A stretch of 64,000 nt of DNA from contig OY282560.1 in assembly GCA_958295665.1 (NCBI GenBank), forward strand, positions 309,919,236 through 309,983,235. The letters are read 5' to 3'. The position numbers and the translations under genes were made by a program. The DNA comes from Tipula vernalis. Taxonomy: Eukaryota; Arthropoda; Insecta; Diptera; Tipulidae. This document shows, piece by piece, positions 56,037-64,000 of the stretch. Numbering within the stretch: the stretch's first letter is position 1; each line of letters begins with the position of its first letter. The notes beneath the pieces were generated by a model. It was not told the origin of the DNA and ran no database searches. It saw only the letters and a program-made list of their open reading frames with translations.

Positions 56037-56670
56037 GTAGGCACTAAAATCGAATGAATGTTATCTTACATTTAGGCGGATTTTTCTTTTTAAGGAACCC
56101 TTCCGCCCTTAAATCTTTAATTTGACAAACTATAGCTTTTGATTGCATATGCTTTAATAAAACATTAAGACATAGAGCATGCTGTAATACTTTCACATTG
56201 AGGAACTAAGCAATTTTTTACAAATCTGAGACAAGCGCTGAAATTCTACCGGTCTATTCACCATCACTGCAATTATATTTAATCGGGGCTAGCTCGGAAT
56301 TTAAATCAACTTAAAATTTGGATTTGACAAAAAAAAAATTTGACGTTTGATTCTAGGTCATGGAGCAGGCATTAAACCTCGTGAAACCAAATCCGCGGGA
56401 TTTTCTTGGTAGAAATGTGAGCCCACACATTCAGCGGAATCAAATCATGTATTCTGGATATTCTGTTAGCTATAAATGTGGATATAGTGTAACTTCGGAG
56501 TCCGGCCATAACACCATCCGATCGAATTTTAATTCTAATGACCCTTGAATTTTATTAAACATTTATGCTAAAAGTAATGCAGCACACAACCCCAATCTTG
56601 TAAATGTACCTTTCATGGACGGTGTTACTCTGGTTTTGCAAATACAAAACAAATACGTTACGCATCACCC
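56037..56670. other. No gene recognised
   Basis: The 62-codon plus frame 56360-56548 has no recognisable motif. This may be the start of the BEL debris that follows. Confidence 0.4.
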
Positions 56671-57960
56671 TTAACCTCTTTCGAAAGCGTGTCTCAATCC
56701 ATGGAATTCGACAATGTGATTACAAGGAATCTTGCAATTTGAATTGTTGAAAAAATATTTATTTGAATAATAAAGGCTTCCCACTTTGCTAAAAGAGGTT
56801 TGGGCGAATTCGGCATCTTGATTCCAAATGGCGGCTGGACATAATACCATAGGATCGAACATTTGCGTTAAGCTAGATAACGCATATCGCATTGTAATCA
56901 GACTTAGATTCGGGATATTTTTAATTATAAACAGACTAAATACACCATTGATTAAATTCCAGTTCATACCTAATACCGAGGTAAGTGATGGAGCTTGATT
57001 TTCGGTACAAGAACCCAACTGCCATAAATTTGACGATCGGTATTGCACACAAAATGAGACCTTCAACATAAAAGTGGTTCATTAATCTTTTCGACGCTTC
57101 AGGATGATTGTCATTTTCGTCGAGCGCTATGAATAGCCATAAATGGTGCACTTGCCGTACCATACGTTACGGTATTCAACTGATTGAAATGAGTGTCTGA
57201 GTTCTGAGATTTTATTTTTCGTCAGAACCGCCCTCTGAGTCTCGTTTTACATGTGTTGAATAATGAGCCACACAGCCCTTCTCTTCAATGTGGCACCTCC
57301 GCCAAAACTAATTTATCTCTACAAATAATTTGATTAAATATATCAACTCCTAATAAAAGGTCAATATCCTGCGTCATGTTAAAAACAGGGTGAGCCAAAT
57401 TAATACCCTTTGGTAAATACGCAGCTATGGTCAAATGAAATTGGGTATAGTGGAAGAACTGATTTGATTTTTAGCAAAATCAAAAACTCAGGTATTGTTT
57501 CAAAAGGTAAAAAAGTTGATTTTTTCGATGCCCTTATTTGTACACAGCAGAAGTCCTCGCTGATGTAGATGCCATAGCTCCCAAAACACATATTCTAGAG
57601 TCTGGACGTTAAAACATTTAAAACTTGCTTGACATTAAAAAGCTTAGCGACATAGGGTTTTTCTGTTCCAATTCTTCCCGTGTTGGTTTATCCACCTTTT
57701 CCATAATATGAAACACAAGGTATAAATCCCAATATTCGGACGGGCCTTCCCCATAAAATTCACTCTTCTGTATGTTTTTAACCAGCGAATCGTTTAAAAT
57801 GTAAAGTGATTCCCAAACCTTCTGATAATAGGCTGCCATTGATGAAATCTTATAAATAAAATGAAATGCGTTACCAACCTCTAATGTATTGCGAAGAAAT
57901 CGACACTGTAAAACCGGTGTTACATTCGCAATGGCATAAACCATTAAATTTTGCTGTTGC
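56671..57960 (-). pseudogene. Compressed BEL/Pao relic (Gag, protease, RT)
   Basis: Minus-strand order fits BEL/Pao. 57944-57618 is Gag (FLRNTLEVGNAFHFIYK; SEYWDLYLVFHIMEKVDK, then TREELEQKNP). 57420-57290 is the protease end (LAHPVFNMTQDIDLLLGVDI). 57163-56936 is RT (NHPEASKRLMNHFYVEGL, where YVDD has become YVEG). 57069-56671 is the connection (LWQLGSCTENQAPSLTSVLG; MRYALSSLTQMFDPMVL). Large deletions and frame changes lie between the blocks, so about 1.3 kb stands for several kb. Confidence 0.75.
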
Positions 57961-58081
57961 TAATTCGGGTAAAATAGTTGGAATTGTTACCGCATCGGCG
58001 GCAAATCCATTTTTAGATATGGGCGTTACACGAACTTGACTTTCTTTAGGTAAGAACTAATTTAATAATTTTTGTTAGTGC

Positions 58082-58298
58082 TAACTCGCTAATATAAGGG
58101 GTAAAACTTACCCCTAAAATATGTATGTTAACCACCTACAAAACAGGCGATGCAACCCAATTGACCATGGATTATTTCTACTTTTTATAACAAAAATATT
58201 TCGCTTTGTTTCATCAAATAATTTTGATTGGTATATGAGATAGTTATAAAAATGTAAAACATTGGGGGGTAGGTTTTTCCCCTTATATTAACGAGTTA
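58082..58298. mobile_element. MITE with 34-bp TIRs (217 bp)
   Basis: Left TAACTCGCTAATATAAGGGG then TAAAACTTACCCC. Right, on the minus strand, TAACTCGTTAATATAAGGGG then AAAAACCTACCCC. There is no coding capacity. No flanking duplication is certain. Confidence 0.82.
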
Positions 58299-58719
58299 TC
58301 ATTAAAAAAAATACGTGACTCACATTGTTTTGTGTTCTTTAACATTGCAAAACTTCAAGAGGTATCTTCCTTGTTAGTACTTCTAATAACTTAATTAACT
58401 TAAAAATACGAGCCTTCAGTATTCGTACCGAAGTAAAAAGTTCATCCTGGGAAAAACTTTCAACTGCGGCAGGTTCCAAGCTGATTATTTTTATCGAAGT
58501 ATTTTGAAAATTGGTCATAAATATTCATTTGGCTTGGACACCGCTTCTTTAGAAGGTGGTTTGAGAATGAATGTCTAATGTCGAAATTTTATTTATTTAC
58601 CCAAATAAAACCTAGAAAATCAAGAAAATTATTCAAATAAGGTGGAGGAGACCATATCCACAAAATATGAAAGTCAACGAAACGACAAAACCAAGATCTG
58701 TCGCAATCTTAAATTTTAT
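58299..58719. other. No gene recognised
   Basis: AT-rich, with no coding motif or repeat noticed. Confidence 0.45.
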
Positions 58720-58975
58720 TCATTCATGATACAATCGCATGAAAAAAAAAACATATTCGCAGTTTAAATACAGAAAAAAGCAATTGAGATTGTGCATCCA
58801 AGTGAGAATGTCCTTTGAAAGTCTTATCGTGGATTGTTCGTCTTTCCAGTGATCCACCAAACAAATCTGCTTGTCAAAGCGAGCATTAAAGGTGTAGTGC
58901 ACATATGTTAAACGTTGAGCAGTGTTTGTGATGTCAATCGATTCATCAATTTGGAGAACATTGAGTGCGTCCTAA
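58720..58975 (-). pseudogene. hAT/ZBED-like transposase fragment
   Basis: The minus frame reads VLQIDESIDITNTAQRLTY and VHYTFNARFDKQICLVDHW, then drifts. LQ.DES.D.....L...VRY is the segment holding the first catalytic Asp in hAT transposases and in ZBED5/ZMYM-type domesticated relatives. Only about 60 residues are supported; no TIRs or further domains are seen. Confidence 0.5.
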
Positions 58976-61963
58976 ATGCGAATTTAAATACACAAAATGC
59001 GGTTTTTTGAATTAAATAAAATTATTTAAAATTGGATTATTTAAATTAAGAAATTGATAAATACGATTAATTAAAATGCAGATTAACATCGAAGAACGTC
59101 TCTTCATAACACTCAACTACAACAAATCTCAAATTTCAAAGATTAAAAACCTGGAAAAATCACATAAAATATCAAAACCCCTCCTACACCAACGGTTAAA
59201 TAACACATTTCGAATTTATGGGTATAGATGGAACAACATAACAAAGCTATAGAAAATATTAAGATAATATTGTCTACATCACCAGTACTTCGGTCCCGTG
59301 GTTTTTTAATGAAAGTCGTGTTTATTGCATAAGAGTTAAGAAGTCGGATAACATGCTTCATTTCATGAAGAAATTTCTGCGAACGACGCGAGAAATTCGA
59401 AATTGGCCGAATTTCTCTGTAAGTTGTCTGCCAAATTGTCTTTAAATTAAGAAGTCGGGTATCGTACGCCATTTCAAGGTTAAATACATAGTTTACTATA
59501 ATGCAATCAAAACTCAATCAATTTTTCTACAATTATTTTTCAAGAATTTTGAATATTTTATCCCGGATTAAATGAAAATTTCCTTAAATTTTAGCCGAGA
59601 CACATATTTTGAAAAAAAAAAAGCCTTTTCGGGTGAGTATAGAGCCAACGATAGTGAAGAATTTTAGATATGGTTTAATGAGGCTAATTAGGTTAGAAAT
59701 TAAAAGCTAAGTAGCATGTTCTTATATTCATCGAATATTATTTTAAAGTTTGGTTTATTGAATCGAATTTTCGTAACACCTCTTTATAGGTGAATAATTG
59801 GAAAGAAAGTTAAGCCATAACAAATAACGATGTGTGCACGATTTCACTTTTGGCTGGATTATGTGTTGTTTTTTGTGTAAATAAACCATAACAAATGACA
59901 TGTGGGACACGTCAAGATAAAACTACATGACATTATGATGCCGGTACATTGTTTACCTAATTTACATCGTTTAAATACTTATTTGTCAAACCTGTGTACG
60001 TGATTGTACTATTAAGTCTTTATAAAATGTAAAGTTAATTTAAAAGAAAATGAAGAAAAACATTTATCGATTTATTAAGATTAAATCGAGATTAAAAAAA
60101 AAATCAAACAAAATTGCAGAGACGTATTCCTAATGTAGCGTACCAACACTAGATTATGTCAATCTTTAGAATTCACCTATCGCACGTAACTCGTATCGAT
60201 TAGATAAATAAAAAAAAACAATGTTCAGGGTCCAGTGAGTTGCTCATCAAATTAATTGTAAAAATCCGTGTTTTACACAAAATTTCCGTTCGTTTACTAA
60301 AACAGCATGTGCGACAACATTCACCCTATAGAGAGGTGTAAATAAACATTAAATTCCATTCTATAATAAAAACACTTGTCATCACCATAAAAGGTACACA
60401 AAAATTTCCATATTTCACGGAACACTAGACCTAGATTAAATTTTATAGTTTTACTGTCGCAAAGTGCGCGCGCACACATTTCCCAATTATACATAAAACT
60501 GATCGATTATCAATAAATCACTATATATGGTAACATTGACTATTAAGCCATTAGGCCGCCGTAAATGGTAAATTACTTAAAAACAACATAGTTTTGTAAT
60601 TTGTGTTTGTAAATAAATAACTAAAAAAATAAAAAAATCGCTATTTAATCATCAAGGTAGGGCATATCATTCATTATATCCTTCACGCCGATATGCGAAA
60701 TAATTAATCTCATATCATTTCTAAAACAATATCGTATTATTTCCTTATCACATTAATGCTAATTTATGCTAATCAGATGTTTAACCGCGTGCCTACATAA
60801 TAAAAAGACACAAAAATCAATGTTAATGAAAAAAACCAAAAACAAAACGCAAAAAATTCGACCGATATTTGTAAATGTTAATAACCGTTAAATTGATCGC
60901 GAATTATACAGTGCCTTGAATATTTAATTTCTTGTCTTTCATTTATTTTTGGGCTATTTCATTAAGTAGAGCTAATTTATAATACCGCTTTACCACGTAT
61001 AATTTTGAAGTGATTTAGTCATAAATTGCTGGAAAATTTATTTATGATTAGGTCAACTACGAAGATGAAGGAGTAACTGAAAGTTTATAAAATAATCTCA
61101 AAATCGTCAACTTCGGATTGGAGTTACCAATGACATTTGGCAAAAATTTAAAGGCTGCTAGAAGGTGCTTGATGGTTGAATTAATTTGTTTTGTTTGCAA
61201 TTAGAAGTTTCTGCTGCCTGGTAATCTGCTTTACGTGTTATGACCATCAAAATCCCTATTAAATGATGATATTGTTTTTATCAAATGAAAGAATGAAAAC
61301 GCAATACTGAGTCGTGTCGATTGTCGATCGACTCTTAAATCATAATAGGGGTGACCGTTTCACTATTAAAAGAGCAATTCACTATCCTCGCCAAAATATT
61401 TTGTTGTTGCTCCAAAAAAAAACAGGACTTTTTGAGTCTAAGCCAGTTGGAAAGTTGTGTGAAACCGTTGCGGTTTTGATCTACTGCTTAATTAATTCGA
61501 ACTCTTGGAGTTTCACTGAAGTAGTTTCGTTTGAATTTGTATCGGCAAGTACAAATTGTAAAAAGCATGAAAACTCTTTTATCGAGACATATGGTATGAC
61601 AAACCTTAAAGAATATACCAAGTTTGTGCTGCTTAATTTAATTTTCATAAATCTTTTTATAAGAATTATTTAATACAACAACTTTGGATGATCATCACGG
61701 ATGAACCGTCCAAAATAAGTCTTATAAAAGCATTTTTCATCAAATGATTACCGAAGATGAACAATTAAAGAAGTTGAACATGTTATAGTTTTTGTTCATC
61801 AACTCGTGCAAATGTGCGACAAACACTTATTTCTTCCGAACGGTCAATTGAATTTCATAAACACCGTGACATTACTTTGAAGTATAAATAATTTTGATGA
61901 AGATTGTAGCGACAAAATTTAAACACCGTTTGCCATATAATATATTATATTTGTCAAGAAATA
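58976..61963. other. AT-rich region, no gene recognised
   Basis: About 3 kb. The largest frame, 61314-61673 (119 codons, plus, opened by GTG), has no recognisable domain and ends in a hydrophobic stretch (FVLLNLIFINLFIRII). The frame at 59143-59517 (minus) likewise shows only hydrophobic runs. No RNA gene is seen. Confidence 0.45.
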
Positions 61964-61969
61964 TTTATT
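61964..61969 (-). terminator. Candidate polyadenylation signal of the NAP1-family gene
   Basis: AATAAA on the minus strand, about 76 nt past the stop codon at 62046-62048. It is the first match downstream of the gene. Confidence 0.55.
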
Positions 61970-62045
61970 TAAATTAAAATTAAACTAAAAATGGCAACAA
62001 TACCCATTTTAACAACAAAAAAACTAAAGAATATTCTCTTAGTGT

Positions 62046-63197
62046 CTATCCATCACCCTCGCCCTCATCATTTTCCAATACAATCGGTTCACGTACTTCG
62101 TCATCATTCGAAATGGTCGAAATTTCCGAATCATCAATATCATCGTCCGCCTCTCCCGTAAAATAAAGCACCGCCTTTGGTACAATCTTCTCCTTGATAT
62201 AGTGCCCAATTTCAAAGTCATATTGTAAATATTCCTACATAATATACAAATACAACAACAACAACACAAAATATATGAAAAAAACGAAAAAAAAATTGTC
62301 GCCCAAAACATAACTCACCGTCAATTTATCGTACTTCTCATCGGCAGTGTCCTCCGGCACCACAATCGTATCGAAAAAATTAAAAAACGAATCAATCTTA
62401 ATCGATTTTGGTGTCGCATCCTTACCACTCGTAATCAATTTCATCGTAACATTTTTATCCGGTTGCCAATTTATAGGGCATCCAATCGCATTGTAAATTT
62501 CAGGCCCATCAAACGAGAATGGATGGTCCGGATCGGGTGTACATTTCATAAAATATTCCTTTGTCAGCATCGTATCAGTAAAATATTCATTTTGTCCAAA
62601 ATAAAATTGTAGCGTAAATGACATATCGGGTGCGGGTTTCGATGTAACCCGTACATCTTGTAAATATTTGAGTACCGGTTCATCAGCCTCCTTGACCATA
62701 GTATCCAATAGTGGCGCATATTTAAAAGTATTCAACCAAAAATTTGGTATTCCCTTTGCATTAGCCGTATCAACAACCGCTGTATTCACCGCTTCAGTTT
62801 CGGTCCCCTCCAAACCGGGTATCGAACATGTACACTCCTCATCGGTGGGGCAATGATCACCAATGATTATATCGCGTCGCTTCTCAAATATTGAACTATA
62901 TTTTTCCAGGAATATACGTTCAATATTATAAATTTCTTGGTGAAATTCTGCATCCAATTTAACGGTGTCCGCTTGCAATTTTCGAAGCGCTTGTAATTTT
63001 TTTCGTAAATCGGTCGGAAGGGTATCGAGAAGTTTCTATATGAAAAAAAAAAAAAAATTGAATAATTTTTTTATACGGATTTCATGTAATATATTTACCT
63101 TGTGTTGGTCCTTTTTTAAGGTGAAAGCGATATACTGATTAACGGCGGCCATATCTCTTAATTCCTTTGTGGTTATCATTGGTTCAATGTCCTCCAT
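62046..63197 (-). CDS. NAP1-family histone chaperone (three exons)
   Basis: Coding exons 63197-63099, 63035-62319 and 62234-62046 give 334 residues. Both introns (63 and 84 bp) lie between codons; donors are GTAAAT and GTGAGT, acceptors CATATAG and ATGTAG. NAP hallmarks in order: a Lys/Leu-rich helix (about 35-90, IYNIERIFLEKY), KGIPNFWLNTF (about 125), DEPVLKYLQDVRV (about 150), FYFGQNEYFTDTMLTKEYF (about 170), FDGPEIYNAIGCPINWQ, DSFFNFFD (about 250) and, in exon 3, FEIGHYIKEKIVPKAVLYF, then a short acidic tail. The family binds H2A-H2B and shuttles it for nucleosome assembly. The protein is a little shorter than typical fly Nap1 and has a short acidic tail, so it may be a diverged paralogue. 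The start is the ATG at 63197 after GTTTCAGTA. Divergent neighbour at 63575. Confidence 0.88.
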
Positions 63198-63574
63198 TAC
63201 TGAAACTTTTCTCAATCAAATTCGAAACACCACTGCGAATACGTACGGACGGAGCGTTTATGGAAAATACAAAATTTTTGTTTTGTTTTTTCAATGAGAA
63301 GTTGATGAGTACGATTTGAAATGCAATATTCATGGGTAACGCGATTTTTTATTTTTTCCTCGCGAAAACCTTATTCGAATAAGGTGCACAGTACTCGCAC
63401 ATGTTATATAATAATACAAAGGTCGAGATAAGATTTATTATACACATTGACCGGTCGGTATGCACCTTACATAAATTTTACCAGTCTGTTGTTTTTTGAA
63501 AGTTGAAGGCAACCTTCAACCACCTTGTTTTAGTTGACAATTTTTATTCATACCACATTTTTTTTTTATTTCAG
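63198..63574. promoter_or_regulatory. Divergent intergenic region
   Basis: 377 bp separate the NAP1-family start codon from the first visible exon of the plus gene. The stretch includes 5' leader and intron sequence (polypyrimidine plus TTTCAG at 63569-63574), so the plus gene has an upstream exon that is not identified. A TATA box for either gene is not certain. Confidence 0.4.
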
Positions 63575-63597
63575 GTATATAAATTACAATCTGCGTA

Positions 63598-64000
63598 ATG
63601 AAGTCGCAATTAACAATGGAAGGGTCGTATATAAACGAAGGATTAGATAGTTCAACATTGGATATTCGGAATAGTGAACCGCATGGCGGTTTAAAAGGTT
63701 CCAATGAGTTTATATGTAAGTAGTTTTGTTTTATATTTTTATTTTTTGTATTTTGCACAGTTTGTTAAAAAAAATCATGGCACCAATTGCACCACTTCTT
63801 GTTTGAGAATATTTACTAAAATCAGTTATTATTATATCTCTTCACTGATTTAGTTCCTGACCAACCAATATTCACTAATGGTAAGTTTTTGTCTTAAATC
63901 ATGTATATTTGGATTGGTAATTAAGTTAACTAAGTTTGCCTAGCCACTCCTCCTCTAGTTAAAGTGAGTAATCTAAAAACACGCATGAACCTGGATGAAT
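63598..64000 (+). CDS. Unrecognised multi-exon gene, 5' part (runs off window)
   Basis: Exon 63575-63715 follows TTTATTTCAG; the ATG at 63598 has an upstream in-frame TAA (63580). It codes 39 residues plus one base, then donor GTAAGT. Micro-exon 63854-63880 (27 nt, after GATTTAG, donor GTAAGT) keeps the frame, and a third exon from 63959 (after CCTCTAG) continues open to the window end. The predicted start is MKSQLTMEGSYINEG, with FPDQPIFTN from the micro-exon and VKVSNLKTRMNLDE from exon 3. Phases agree at all junctions (1, then 1), which supports a real gene. No signal peptide or membrane segment is visible so far and I do not recognise the family. Confidence 0.7.

Noticed and set aside
61314..61673. 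119-codon ORF as a membrane protein gene
   Set aside because: Starts at GTG, has no family motif and only a terminal hydrophobic run; kept as unassigned sequence.
1..64000. tRNA, rRNA or snRNA genes
   Set aside because: I looked for B-box-like GGTTCGA..CC words and clover-leaf stems and found none that hold; a covariance-model scan would be decisive.

Overview
This is an AT-rich eukaryotic window, almost certainly from an insect and most likely a fly. The reasons are its transposon mix (Ty3/gypsy, BEL/Pao, R1/LOA-like and CR1-like LINEs, Tigger/pogo, mariner, hAT, foldback), its very short GT-AG introns (63-138 bp), and a NAP1-family gene in three compact exons. Species cannot be named from the sequence. 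All identifications come from reading translated motifs and repeats by eye; no database search was run.

Layout. 1-5.4 kb: AT-rich DNA without a recognisable gene, holding an old duplicated segment (about 1.87-2.29 and 3.12-3.54 kb). 5.4-16.7 kb: a degenerate tandem array of roughly 200-bp units. Unit subtypes recur in the same order. Three transposons split it: a LINE 3' end with a (TAACC)n tail (7780-9031), a Tigger/pogo element with TA target duplication (10969-13132) and a second LINE (about 13346-15343). 18.5-22.9 kb: a gypsy element with 215-bp LTRs that differ at two positions but with badly broken genes. 23.7-30.5 kb: two copies of a repeat family ending in GGCGTAACTA, one split by a hAT-like element, plus a long-TIR MITE and a LINE endonuclease piece. 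31.8-32.7 kb: gypsy integrase and internally deleted mariner relics. 34.4-37 kb: a low-complexity domain built from ACTCAAA-like words, followed by a 60-bp duplication and a near-perfect 96-bp hairpin.

39.8-42.8 kb: an old gypsy pol on the minus strand, split by a 1490-bp foldback-type element with a perfect 9-bp target duplication and six 147-bp tandem units. 44.0-48.1 kb: BEL and gypsy relics and a deleted LTR element in which Gag-protease is joined to the integrase C-terminus, ending in a 487-bp LTR. 48.1-48.6 kb: a MITE and a LINE RT piece. 51.4-56.0 kb: a second gypsy element with a long intact integrase ORF but a destroyed RT active site. 56.7-58.0 kb: a compressed BEL relic. 58.1-59.0 kb: a MITE and a hAT/ZBED-like fragment.

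Host genes appear only in the last 2 kb. A NAP1-family histone chaperone (minus, exons 62046-62234, 62319-63035, 63099-63197) is divergent from an unrecognised gene (plus) that starts at 63598, includes a 27-nt micro-exon and runs off the window. The first 61 kb therefore looks like a transposon graveyard (heterochromatin-like) next to a genic boundary.
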